A stretch of DNA of 64,000 nt, from assembly GCA_902780525.1 (NCBI GenBank), contig CACZFL010000001.1:186001-250000 (forward strand). The letters run 5' to 3'. A program made the position numbers and the translations under genes. Positions 53,501 to 61,908 of the stretch are shown piece by piece. This DNA is from an uncultured bacterium. Lineage in GTDB: Bacteria > Cyanobacteriota > Vampirovibrionia > Gastranaerophilales > Gastranaerophilaceae. The notes under the pieces are model-generated. The model did no database searches. It worked only from the letters and a program-made list of their open reading frames with translations, and had not been told where the DNA came from. Numbering within the stretch: the first letter of the stretch is position 1; each line of letters begins with the position of its first letter.

Positions 53501-54559
53501 ATGTACTATCAAGGTCTAATAAATAAATACAGAAAATACTTACCTGTCACGGATTCAACTCCGGTTGTTACATTGAACGAAGGCAATACACCACTTATTA
53601 AAGCTGATAATCTGGCAAAAAAAATAGGCTTAGAAGCTAATGTTTATCTAAAATTTGAAGGTTGTAACCCGACAGGTAGTTTTAAAGACCGCGGTATGAC
53701 AATGGCTGTTACAAAAGCAAAAGAAGAAGGCGCCGGGGCAATAATCTGTGCTTCAACAGGCAACACTTCGGCTTCTGCCGCAGCTTACGGTGCTAAGGCA
53801 GGTATTAAAACTTTTGTGCTTATTCCTGATGGATATATTGCATTAGGTAAACTCTCACAAGCCATGATGTACGGCGCTGAGATTATTGCTATTCAGGGCA
53901 ATTTCGACCAGGCTTTAGAGTGTGTAAGAGAGATTAGCGCAACCCATCCGATTACTTTAGTTAACTCTGTTAACCCTTACCGTATCGAAGGTCAAAAAAC
54001 AGGTGCGTTTGAAATTTGTGACGCTCTCGGAAAAGCTCCCGATTACCATTTTATCCCTGTCGGCAACGCAGGCAATATTACAGCTTATTGGAAAGGTTAC
54101 AAAGAATATAACAAAGCAGGCGTAATCAATAATTTACCCCAAATGATGGGATTTGAAGCAGAAGGTGCAGCGGCTATCGTAAGAGGTGAAAGAATAATGA
54201 ATCCTGAAACTCTTGCTACCGCTATTCGTATAGGTAACCCTGCAAGCTGGAAACAAGCTGAAGCAGCAAGAGATGAAAGCAAGGGTAAAATAGGCTCAGT
54301 AACAGACGAGAAAATTGTTGAAGCGTACAAAATGCTTGCTTCAACTGAGGGTATTCTCTGTGAGCCGGCTAGTGCAGCTTCTGTTGCAGGACTTATTCAG
54401 GCTCATTCTCAGGGACTTGTAAAAGAAGGAACAGATATAGTTTGTATTTTAACAGGTAACGGATTAAAAGACCCTGATAATGCAATTAAATACTCAAATG
54501 CTGATGTTAAAAAGACATCATCAGACCTTAATGATGTACTAAAAGCAATGGGAATATAG
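53501..54559 (+). CDS. thrC: Threonine synthase
   Basis: A 352-aa PLP enzyme converting O-phosphohomoserine to threonine. It has [11 protein letters not shown] (about 57-67, Schiff-base Lys), a Ser/Gly-rich [13 protein letters not shown] block and LTGNGLKDP near the C-terminus. Start ATG 53501 ([10 protein letters not shown]) has AAAGAGG upstream; a start 18 codons earlier is rejected. Shorter class typical of many bacteria. Followed about 45 bp later by proB. Confidence 0.93.
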   Translation: MYYQGLINKYRKYLPVTDSTPVVTLNEGNTPLIKADNLAKKIGLEANVYLKFEGCNPTGSFKDRGMTMAVTKAKEEGAGAIICASTGNTSASAAAYGAKAGIKTFVLIPDGYIALGKLSQAMMYGAEIIAIQGNFDQALECVREISATHPITLVNSVNPYRIEGQKTGAFEICDALGKAPDYHFIPVGNAGNITAYWKGYKEYNKAGVINNLPQMMGFEAEGAAAIVRGERIMNPETLATAIRIGNPASWKQAEAARDESKGKIGSVTDEKIVEAYKMLASTEGILCEPASAASVAGLIQAHSQGLVKEGTDIVCILTGNGLKDPDNAIKYSNADVKKTSSDLNDVLKAMGI

Positions 54560-54605
54560 GGAAGTAAATAATTTTACGAAATTCAGCTAATATAAAAGGT
54601 ATAAA

Positions 54606-55751
54606 ATGCAAAGAAAAGAATTCATAAACGCAAAAAGAATAGTTATAAAACTTGGTACAAATATTATAAGAAATGAAGAAGGAGAAGTTGCTCTTTCACG
54701 TATCTATTCGTTTATTGAAGATATTTCAAAACTCGTTAAAAAAGGTAAAGAAGTTATTGTTGTAACATCTGGTGCTGTCGGACTGGGCAAGAAAAAACTT
54801 AACCTTGATTCAACTAATGATGAAGGAGTTAAACAAGCCTGTGCAGCAATCGGTCAGAGCCGTTTGATGTCTTTTTATGAAAGCGGATTCGGTGTTTATG
54901 ATATTCCGATAGCTCAGATTCTTTTAACGGAAGACGATTTTTCATTGCGTCACAAATACTTGAGCCTCAGAACAACAATGAATAAACTTCTTGAGTTTGG
55001 TGTTGTTCCTATAATTAACCAAAATGACACCGTTACACCTATTCAAACAGGTTCTGTTAATGCTGGAATGAAAGTTAATTTTTCTGATAATGATAAACTT
55101 TCAGCACTTGTAGCGAGTGAACTTGACGCAGATTTGCTTATTTTGTTAACCGATATTGACGGGCTTTACACCTCTAATCCGAAAGAAAATCCTGACGCAG
55201 AACTTATTAAAGAAGTTGAAACCGTTACGGAAGATATTTTAAACCTTGGAACAGATGCTTCTGAAGGCGGCAGAGGGGGTATGCGCACAAAACTCGAAGC
55301 CGCAAAACTCGTAACCCGTTTTGGCGGAAAAGTGCTTATTGCTAACGGAAAAACTCCTTGTGTAATAAGCAAAATTTTTAATAGTGAAGACATTGGAACA
55401 ATGTTCCTGCCGGCAGAAGGAAGCCTTGCAGATAAAAAACGCTGGATTGGTTATGCAACAAATATTTTTGGCGGACTTGTAGTTAATGAGGGCGCAAAAA
55501 AAGCTATTCTGGAACAGTTCTCCAGCCTGCTGCCAATCGGTATTGTAAGCGTTGTAAACGAGTTTAAGCAAGGGGAAGTAATATCAATTATGGACGAAAA
55601 TAATGTTGAGTTCGCCCGTGGTATGGCAAATTATTCGTCTGCAGAATGCAGAAAAATTGTCGGTTCTCATTCTAACGATATCGAAAATATCCTTGGCTAC
55701 AAGAACTATGATGCCGTAATAACAAGAGATAATATTACCGAACTTGTTTAA
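54606..55751 (+). CDS. proB: Glutamate 5-kinase
   Basis: A 381-aa first enzyme of proline synthesis, phosphorylating glutamate. The amino acid kinase domain has IVIKLGTNIIRN (about 10-21), VTSGAVGLGKKKL, IINQNDTV, DNDKLSALVA and GGRGGMRTKLEAAKLV. A C-terminal PUA domain (about 280-381) follows. ProA is not nearby. It ends convergently with pgeF, overlapping by 17 bp. Confidence 0.95.
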   Translation: MQRKEFINAKRIVIKLGTNIIRNEEGEVALSRIYSFIEDISKLVKKGKEVIVVTSGAVGLGKKKLNLDSTNDEGVKQACAAIGQSRLMSFYESGFGVYDIPIAQILLTEDDFSLRHKYLSLRTTMNKLLEFGVVPIINQNDTVTPIQTGSVNAGMKVNFSDNDKLSALVASELDADLLILLTDIDGLYTSNPKENPDAELIKEVETVTEDILNLGTDASEGGRGGMRTKLEAAKLVTRFGGKVLIANGKTPCVISKIFNSEDIGTMFLPAEGSLADKKRWIGYATNIFGGLVVNEGAKKAILEQFSSLLPIGIVSVVNEFKQGEVISIMDENNVEFARGMANYSSAECRKIVGSHSNDIENILGYKNYDAVITRDNITELV

Positions 55752-56439
55752 CTCCTTTTTCAGTTTTAAGAAGTTTTAAGACTGCAAAATGTCTTTCTTT
55801 TGTTCCGTTTTCTCTTCTGTATGAATAAAACATGTCATTGTTGCATGAAGTACAGAACGGGCAAATATCAATATTCTTCACCCCGATTTCTTCAAGCTGA
55901 CGGGCATTGATTTTTTTAAGATCAACATTTCTTCCTTCATACAAACCTTTTGTATTTTTAACTGTCGAAAGCAGAGTGTCTTTGACTTCCTCGCTCACTT
56001 CATAACAGCATTTTGAAATTGCGGGTCCGACAAGAACAATTAAATCTTCCGGCTTTGTACTAAAATTCATCACCATTTTTGCAACTGTTTTAACCCCGAT
56101 TCTTGCGGCAGTTCCGCGCCACCCAGCGTGAGATATTGCACCGATATTGTGTTTTGGGTCATAAAAAATTAAAGGAGTACAATCGGCAAATCTTAAATAT
56201 ATTGCAGCTTCAGGCTCAGTCAGAATTAATCCGTCAGTATCGGGGTATTCGTTTTTTTCATCGACAGTCGCAATATGATCGCTGTGGGTCTGCTCAGGTG
56301 TAAGAATCCGCGAAGCAAAATCAGGCATTGATGAAATATTTACCCCTCTTGTTGTAAAAAAAGCATTCACCTCTTTATACTTGTTTAACAAATCACTTCT
56401 TAATATTCTCTGCCCGTTTAAATCATCAAAATAAAACAT
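55735..56439 (-). CDS. pgeF: Peptidoglycan editing factor (multicopper oxidase-like) PgeF
   Basis: A 234-aa protein of the YfiH/PgeF family. Copper/zinc-type ligands occur in QTHSDH, RFADCTPLIF, ISHAGWRG and GPAISKCCYEV, the family's distinctive motifs. It hydrolyses non-canonical muropeptide precursors, protecting peptidoglycan from Ser misincorporation, as shown for E. coli PgeF. Ribosome-binding site AGAGG. Confidence 0.92.
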   Translation of the reverse strand: MFYFDDLNGQRILRSDLLNKYKEVNAFFTTRGVNISSMPDFASRILTPEQTHSDHIATVDEKNEYPDTDGLILTEPEAAIYLRFADCTPLIFYDPKHNIGAISHAGWRGTAARIGVKTVAKMVMNFSTKPEDLIVLVGPAISKCCYEVSEEVKDTLLSTVKNTKGLYEGRNVDLKKINARQLEEIGVKNIDICPFCTSCNNDMFYSYRRENGTKERHFAVLKLLKTEKGVKQVR

Positions 56440-56472
56440 ATTTGCCTCTTGTTATCTAGCCCCTATTATACC

Positions 56473-56513
56473 AAAGAAAGAAGCCGGATGGGTTACACCC
56501 GACTTCTTTCTTT
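56473..56513 (-). terminator. Hairpin after the EF-hand gene
   Basis: An 11-bp stem AAAGAAAGAAG / CTTCTTTCTTT with an inner GGGT/ACCC. It lies between the EF-hand stop and pgeF. Confidence 0.65.
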
Positions 56514-56539
56514 CCCTTCTTATTCACACACACATAGTT

Positions 56540-57097
56540 TTAGCTTTTTTCATTATCAAGATATCTGTAATCCATCAAACTTCCTTCGTACTTGTTGTCA
56601 TCGCTTCCGTAAAAGAGTGACATGTTATTGACTGTTCTGTTTCTGTCAGCGATTTTTTGCTTTTCTACCTGTGAATCCACCCCATAAGCGCTGATTTCCT
56701 GACTTGTAACCTTACCGTCATGGTTTTTATCAATATCGTCAAAATGTGCAAGTACGGTTTCCTGCAAACTGTTTGTCATACCGTTTGCAGCGCCCAGTGT
56801 CATTATTTGTTCACGGGTTAAACCCTGGCGGGCCATGTTGCTCATATATTCCTGAATCTCATCTGCGGATATTTTACCGTCACCGTTTTTATCAACGGAG
56901 TTAAAATTCCCTGCCAAATAAGATGCAAACGTCGAACCATAGGGGGTATTGGTAATATTTGTATTAGTTAATGCTTTATTTAAGTTTTCAACGGTAATTC
57001 CGTCTTTATATTGTCCGGAAAGAGCTGAAAAAGCGTTGGTTAACCCGGAGTTGATTCCGGTAAACAGAGATGAACCGTCAAGTCGTTTATTGCTCAT
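56540..57097 (-). CDS. EF-hand calcium-binding protein
   Basis: A 185-aa protein with two canonical EF-hand loops, DKNGDGKISADE (about 74-85) and DKNHDGKVTSQE (about 118-129), each with the D-x-D/N-x-D-G pattern and the final Glu. No signal peptide is visible. AAGGAG precedes the ATG. Calcium binding is expected, partner unknown. The upstream region shares an 18-bp element with the WYL regulator. Confidence 0.87.
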   Translation of the reverse strand: MSNKRLDGSSLFTGINSGLTNAFSALSGQYKDGITVENLNKALTNTNITNTPYGSTFASYLAGNFNSVDKNGDGKISADEIQEYMSNMARQGLTREQIMTLGAANGMTNSLQETVLAHFDDIDKNHDGKVTSQEISAYGVDSQVEKQKIADRNRTVNNMSLFYGSDDNKYEGSLMDYRYLDNEKS

Positions 57098-57209
57098 ACT
57101 GTCTCCTTATTTTAATTTATAATTCTACACCCTTATATTAATAATACTTTTGCAAAAGTCAAACCTCTAAATAGAGGATTTTTTACTTAAAATATATTTA
57201 CCTCTATCC

Positions 57210-57227
57210 TTGTCCGAATTTGACGTA
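57210..57227 (-). promoter_or_regulatory. Candidate WYL-regulator operator (EF-hand side)
   Basis: TTGTCCGAATTTGACGTA, 17 of 18 identical to 58399-58416. The two flank the WYL gene. On the minus strand it contains a GACAA-type half-site and is followed by GAGGTAAATATA. Confidence 0.5.
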
Positions 57228-57354
57228 GGGATGATTTATTATAAAAATGTTGGTAATGCAAAACAACAAAAATAAATCTCTCAACCTATGTTCAAGAGGG
57301 GGCTATAAAATCAAAAACCGCCCCCCGCTTTATTTACCACCTGCATATTTATCC

Positions 57355-58323
57355 TTAATAATTTTCTAAATTATCTTTCAAATACTTTATATATTCATCT
57401 CTCAAGGAATTCGGGGCAAGGATTTTACATCCTGAGCCCAATTTAAATACGTGCCAGATTATCTCTCTGCTTCCGCTCGCTTTAAATGTAACTGTATAAC
57501 TACCGTCTTCATTATATTTACCCTTCTGTGTCGGGTGAAAATTGTATTTTGAAGCTTCATCAGCATTCTCTTGATTAAACAAGAGTTTTACATTCAAAAG
57601 CTCTCCCTGATAAATCCCAAATGAGCGGTTAGAATACTCCTGAAGATTGAAATCGCCCTTGTCAAATGTTTCATCCGTTAACTTCATATCTTCAAACTTG
57701 TGCAAAAGATAATTATAAATCCCGTCACCTTTTGCTTTTTCTCTTGCTACAAGATAAACCTTTTCACCGTAGATTAAGCCCAGAGGCTCAAGTTTTCTCG
57801 GCTTATCGTGATATTTTGCAGTTACTGTTTTTGACTCTTTTAAAGCTTCTCTTACAACTCCCAAATGCTCGAGATTCATTTTATACTGCGGCATCTGACG
57901 AACCGCATAACCTTCTGTCTGCATAAAGAGTTCTATGTTTTGTTCAATTGTATGGTTTCTCTTTTGCGAAAGAAGTTTAATCTTATCTATCGTAGTTTTA
58001 AGCTCAGACTTAACCTCTTTGTTAGTCGTTCTTCTTTCATATTGTTCAATGTTTGCAATCTCTTTGGGAGTAAATGAAACAAGAGGAAGAATGGCATGAT
58101 TAGTAAATCCCCAGTGTTTTGCATTGTATTGGTCTTCAATCTCAAGCTCCTCTATTTGCGGAAAGATATTGATAAGGCTATCCCTCATTCTTTCTGCAGT
58201 TCGCCTTGAAACACCATATTCCGTTTCTATATCTTTAATCGTAACCCCCTGCGGACGGGAAGCCATTGCAAAAGCAAGTTCAATTATATCAGAGTTTCTT
58301 GAATATCTCGGTTTATCTTCCAT
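57355..58323 (-). CDS. WYL-domain transcriptional regulator
   Basis: A 322-aa regulator. An N-terminal winged helix (TIKDIETEYGVSRRTAERMRDSL, about 25-47) is followed by a WYL domain (about 140-220, with KYHDKPRKLEPLGLIYGEKVYLVA) and a WCX C-terminal domain. WYL proteins bind ligands such as ssDNA or nucleotides and repress or activate nearby genes. AAGGA precedes the ATG. A candidate operator lies upstream, and a second copy lies downstream before the EF-hand gene. Confidence 0.9.
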   Translation of the reverse strand: MEDKPRYSRNSDIIELAFAMASRPQGVTIKDIETEYGVSRRTAERMRDSLINIFPQIEELEIEDQYNAKHWGFTNHAILPLVSFTPKEIANIEQYERRTTNKEVKSELKTTIDKIKLLSQKRNHTIEQNIELFMQTEGYAVRQMPQYKMNLEHLGVVREALKESKTVTAKYHDKPRKLEPLGLIYGEKVYLVAREKAKGDGIYNYLLHKFEDMKLTDETFDKGDFNLQEYSNRSFGIYQGELLNVKLLFNQENADEASKYNFHPTQKGKYNEDGSYTVTFKASGSREIIWHVFKLGSGCKILAPNSLRDEYIKYLKDNLENY

Positions 58324-58398
58324 AAGTTATTCCTTTATGCTTTAAGCGTATAGTTATTAATTTTCGGTTAAATTATATTTACCCCCATTATACACTTA

Positions 58399-58416
58399 TT
58401 GTCCGAATTTGTCGTA
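58399..58416 (-). promoter_or_regulatory. Candidate WYL-regulator operator at its own promoter
   Basis: TTGTCCGAATTTGTCGTA. On the minus strand GACAA-N5-GACAA direct half-sites (10-bp spacing) sit 17-18 bp upstream of TATAAT, with GGGGGTAAATATA immediately after, giving an autoregulatory arrangement. Confidence 0.5.
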
Positions 58417-58493
58417 ATGTAAAATTATTGGATTTACCCCTTGATATTTGCCTTAAAAAACAATATCCTATATGTATAAAAAGGAGAACTTAA

Positions 58494-58841
58494 ATGAAGA
58501 ACATTGTAGCTGAATTCAAAGATGATAAAGACAGAATGATAACACTTGCAATGCTTATTTTGGCATTATTCTGCGGATTTATTCCGCCGCTTGTTGTTGT
58601 TTTTATTCCTAAAGAATACATAAGTGAAAGCACATATGAGATTGCAAAAACACTGTTTAACTTTGAGCTCTTATTGTTCTTAATTTCTCTTTTATGCCTG
58701 ATTCCTGTTTTAGGCTGGCTTGCAAGTTTTCTTATTATACCGGTTTTATTAATATGGAACACAATTGTTATTATAATAAGCCTTTGCTCAATGGCAAAAA
58801 ATAACGTTGTAAAAATTCCTGCATTTTACAATTTTATCTAA
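58494..58841 (+). CDS. Small integral membrane protein
   Basis: A 115-aa protein with three hydrophobic segments (about 17-38, 55-70 and 72-98) and the pattern LLLFLISLLCLIPVLGWLASFLIIPVLLIW. Ribosome-binding site AAAAGGAG 7 nt from the ATG. No recognised family. It is diverged from the WYL regulator and could be its target. Confidence 0.75.
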   Translation: MKNIVAEFKDDKDRMITLAMLILALFCGFIPPLVVVFIPKEYISESTYEIAKTLFNFELLLFLISLLCLIPVLGWLASFLIIPVLLIWNTIVIIISLCSMAKNNVVKIPAFYNFI

Positions 58842-58864
58842 AAGCAGGGATAAATATATACGGT

Positions 58865-59536
58865 TTAGTTAAAGAACTCTTCTAACAGGTTTATTTCTGT
58901 TTGGTTTTTCTGAACGGTTGAGATAACTTTTTCCCCCGTTAAGTATTCAACCTGTTTAAGATTATCTCTGTGCATAAAACTTTCGGGATTATAATTGTTA
59001 AGAATAATTCCTTCAATTTTTATGCCGTTTTGTTTTGCGTATTCTACGGTCAAAAGTATTGAATTAATCGTTCCCAAACCCCCATCTGCAACAACAATAA
59101 TACTTGCTCCCAAATCTTTAATCAAATCTTTCAGCAGATATTTTTCACCGTTTTTAAGTCTTAAGGGGCAGGTTATTCCTCCGGCACCTTCGATTAAAAG
59201 ATAATCATATTCGTTTTGTTTTTCTTCATACGCTTTTTTAATTTTAGATATATCGATTTCTTCATTATTTATCTCTGCCGCAAGGTGAGGTGAAACAGCT
59301 TCTTTCCACCAATAAGCGACACAATCGTTTGGTTTAGCAGGGATTTTTGCCGTATTTATTACATAATTACAGTCGCTTTCTGTTAATTTACCTTCTGCTT
59401 CAACCACACCCGAAAGAACAGGTTTAAAGTATCCGCAATTAAACCCAGCTTCCCTCATTTTTTTAACTATCAATGCTGATACATAGGTTTTACCAATATC
59501 AGTTCCTGTTGCCGTTATAAAAACTTTTTTACTCAT
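58865..59536 (-). CDS. bioD: Dethiobiotin synthetase
   Basis: A 223-aa biotin enzyme, ATP-dependent cyclisation of diaminopelargonate. P-loop TATGTDIGKTYVSAL (about 8-22), LIEGAGGITCPL (about 116-127) and a C-terminal EGIILNNY. TAAAAT lies 6 bp before ATG 59536. No Shine-Dalgarno, so probably leaderless. Other bio genes are not in the window. Several GGGGTAAAT-type motifs lie just upstream on the same strand. Confidence 0.93.
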   Translation of the reverse strand: MSKKVFITATGTDIGKTYVSALIVKKMREAGFNCGYFKPVLSGVVEAEGKLTESDCNYVINTAKIPAKPNDCVAYWWKEAVSPHLAAEINNEEIDISKIKKAYEEKQNEYDYLLIEGAGGITCPLRLKNGEKYLLKDLIKDLGASIIVVADGGLGTINSILLTVEYAKQNGIKIEGIILNNYNPESFMHRDNLKQVEYLTGEKVISTVQKNQTEINLLEEFFN

Positions 59537-59542
59537 AAGCCT

Positions 59543-59548
59543 ATTTTA
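59543..59548 (-). promoter_or_regulatory. -10 box, leaderless geometry (bioD)
   Basis: TAAAAT on the minus strand ends 6 bp before the ATG. A GGGGTAAATA motif sits about 18-25 bp further upstream, where a -35 would be expected. Confidence 0.55.
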
Positions 59549-59566
59549 CATCAAAATCTATTTTTA

Positions 59567-59619
59567 TTTACCCCTTTTGTTTACCACTTTTATTTACCTC
59601 CCCCCAATGTTTTTACCCC
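59567..59619 (-). repeat. Cluster of GGGGTAAAT-type repeats upstream of bioD
   Basis: On the minus strand four degenerate copies occur (GGGGTAAA, GAGGTAAAT, GTGGTAAAC, GGGGTAAAT), with plus-strand starts at about 59567, 59580, 59593 and 59612, i.e. 13-bp and then 19-bp spacing. They precede bioD. Confidence 0.55.
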
Positions 59620-59740
59620 AAAAACATGACTTTTAAAAAATTGTCGTTAAATACATATCATCTAAACGGATGAAATTTAGAGCAAGAAGTCAAGAACATT
59701 AATAATATACCGATATTATTAAAGGAAGGACGGTACCAAA

Positions 59741-61429
59741 TTGTTTAACACTATGAACAATATTCGCCCGAGCTATCCGCAGCAGACACAGGGCTATCAG
59801 ACAAAACAAAATGCGACCGATCAGGACGGTCATAATCAGAATGCCCAAGACCAACAGCAGCACAGACAAGAAGTAGTTGCAAGAGGCAGAGCGAGTGACG
59901 TTCAGAACCAGGGACAGCCTGTTCAAAATCGTCAGGCGATATATTCACCTGCAGCAAATGCGTACCCCAAAGCATCTTTCCAAAAACAACCTCAGACTTA
60001 TGCTGTGCACACTCCTCCGATGATTCGTCACAACACACCGAATCCATTGCAATACCAAGAGTATCAGCAAACTTCTTATCAACCGATTAATCAGCAAGCT
60101 CCCCAAAGCACACCGCAGCAGCCGTTGAGAAGTAACAGGATTAACATTGCACAAATTTTAAAAGATTTCAGAAATACAATAAAAGCGATTGCAACTCCAA
60201 GAGAAATTGAAGACCAGGTTAACAAATATCTTGAAACGGTTAATGAACAGGTACGCGCATCTCACCCTCAGGTTAATTTGATTCAGAGTAATTTGAAAAT
60301 CGCTGCATCACTTCTAGACAGATATATTTCCGAAACTTTGAACAAAGACTCAAAAGTTGTTCAAAATTGGCTTGACGCTTTATTCCTGCAAAAAATCGAT
60401 TACAGCTACAATGAAAATGATATAAACCCAAGCTTTTTGGTTAAATTCCCTGATGAAAATAATACAAAACATCAGGAGCAACAACCTGAAGCTGAATCTG
60501 AAATTCAGCCCGAGCAGAATATACAGGAACAGCCCGTCCAGGAAGCTGAGCTAGAGTTTCCGACAATTGATAAAGGAACAGAAATTCAACCTGAAGAACT
60601 GACGCTTGAAGAAGAGTTTGTTCAGGCACAAAAAACCATTTCACAAAAACCAAACATTACTATTGTTCCACAGGATACAAAACTAAAATCACTCTTTGTG
60701 GAAGCAAAAAAATATGCGTTTAATAACAATCCGCAAAAGGCAATGGCAATGTTCAGAGAAGCTTTCTCAAGAGCAACCGAAATTAATGATAATGAAACAC
60801 AGTCACGTATCTGTCTTGAAATAGGCAAAATATACGATGACAATGATCATTTTGTACAGGCTCTTAACAGTTATAACAAGTCCTTGCAATATACAACAGA
60901 TGTTAATGTAAAATCACGTGCACATTTTTCAATGGCACAAATTTATGATGACGTAAACCAGATTGAGCCTGCTATGAAACACTATCTGACATCAATCTCT
61001 TATGCAGGTAAGTCTGATGATTTAATCGGTCAGTCTGATTCTTTGACAAAAATGGCAAATATACTTACAGACAAATACGATGAAGCCGCTTTTGATTATT
61101 ATGATACCGCACGTAAACTTGTTGAACAAACAACAGATATTTCAATGAAAGGATACGTTCTTTCAAATACTGCCGATGCATGCGTTCAGTTCAGAAAAAA
61201 TGATAAAGCTCTTAAATACTATGCAGAGGCTGTTAAAAACTATGAACAAACAGATTCTAAAGAAGATATTGCCCAAAACTACAAATCTGCAGCAGAACTT
61301 ATGATTAGCTTTAACAGTCCTAATAAAGCAAAATCTTTACTTAAAAAAGCTCTTGTTAATGCGGTTAAAACCCAAAACGAAGATTTAATTGCAGAAATCA
61401 ACATGCTGTTGTCTTCAGTAGAAGGCTAA
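59741..61429 (+). CDS. Gln-rich TPR protein
   Basis: A 562-aa protein starting at TTG 59741: AAGGAAGG lies 11 nt upstream, while the next Met is 12 bp further. Residues 1-130 are Gln/Pro-rich and probably disordered. A helical region at about 135-230, an acidic Glu/Gln linker (240-300) and then TPR units (about 310-560, YAFNNNPQKAMAMFREA and similar) follow. Cytosolic; likely a scaffold. A G-rich 12-bp tandem repeat directly follows the stop. Confidence 0.8.
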   Translation: MFNTMNNIRPSYPQQTQGYQTKQNATDQDGHNQNAQDQQQHRQEVVARGRASDVQNQGQPVQNRQAIYSPAANAYPKASFQKQPQTYAVHTPPMIRHNTPNPLQYQEYQQTSYQPINQQAPQSTPQQPLRSNRINIAQILKDFRNTIKAIATPREIEDQVNKYLETVNEQVRASHPQVNLIQSNLKIAASLLDRYISETLNKDSKVVQNWLDALFLQKIDYSYNENDINPSFLVKFPDENNTKHQEQQPEAESEIQPEQNIQEQPVQEAELEFPTIDKGTEIQPEELTLEEEFVQAQKTISQKPNITIVPQDTKLKSLFVEAKKYAFNNNPQKAMAMFREAFSRATEINDNETQSRICLEIGKIYDDNDHFVQALNSYNKSLQYTTDVNVKSRAHFSMAQIYDDVNQIEPAMKHYLTSISYAGKSDDLIGQSDSLTKMANILTDKYDEAAFDYYDTARKLVEQTTDISMKGYVLSNTADACVQFRKNDKALKYYAEAVKNYEQTDSKEDIAQNYKSAAELMISFNSPNKAKSLLKKALVNAVKTQNEDLIAEINMLLSSVEG

Positions 61430-61439
61430 AAAAGGTGAG

Positions 61440-61497
61440 AAGGGTAAATCAGGGGGTAAATTAGGGGGTAAATCAGGGGGTAAATCAGGGGGTAAAA
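61440..61497 (+). repeat. 12-bp tandem repeat with G5 tracts after a stop codon
   Basis: Five copies of (A/C/T)AGGGGGTAAAT with a 12-bp period; the first has only three G. Four G5 tracts are separated by 7-nt loops (TAAATCA/TAAATTA), the textbook spacing for an intramolecular G-quadruplex. It begins 10 bp after the TPR gene stop and lies on the coding strand. Confidence 0.85.
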
Positions 61498-61553
61498 TCT
61501 CTCATGCCTGATTTCGGTAGCAAATTTTTATTTTTTCTGTTTTTATTGTGTAT

Positions 61554-61865
61554 ATGACAACAAGTACAATAATATTCGACAATGCTAAAATATATAAAGG
61601 CAAAATGTTTTTTACACTGTACGGAAAAGACAGTGTATATACAAGGGTTTTCGACAAAAACGGAAATAATATTCTGAACAGAATCTCTTCATACCCGGAA
61701 AAAACCAGGATGGGTAGTTACGTTATGGTTTCAAGAAAAATTGAGTACCAATATGATAAAAATATTATTTTTAAGCATTTAAAAAGACTGTATGACAAGA
61801 CTGGAATGCTTATTAAATCAGAAAAATCCGTAGCAAATAAAATTCATTTAAAAACTATGGTATAA
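61554..61865 (+). CDS. Small hypothetical protein
   Basis: A 103-aa protein (start ATG 61554; a GTG two codons upstream is less likely). Beta-rich with VFDKNGNNILNRI and LYDKTGMLIKS motifs, resembling the D-x-x-G-x-x-I units of the 138-aa protein at 20375. No signal peptide, no clear ribosome-binding site. Unrecognised. Confidence 0.55.
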   Translation: MTTSTIIFDNAKIYKGKMFFTLYGKDSVYTRVFDKNGNNILNRISSYPEKTRMGSYVMVSRKIEYQYDKNIIFKHLKRLYDKTGMLIKSEKSVANKIHLKTMV

Positions 61866-61908
61866 TGCTTTTATCGTTTTTGTATTTTTAGAATAAAAGG
61901 AGAGTATA

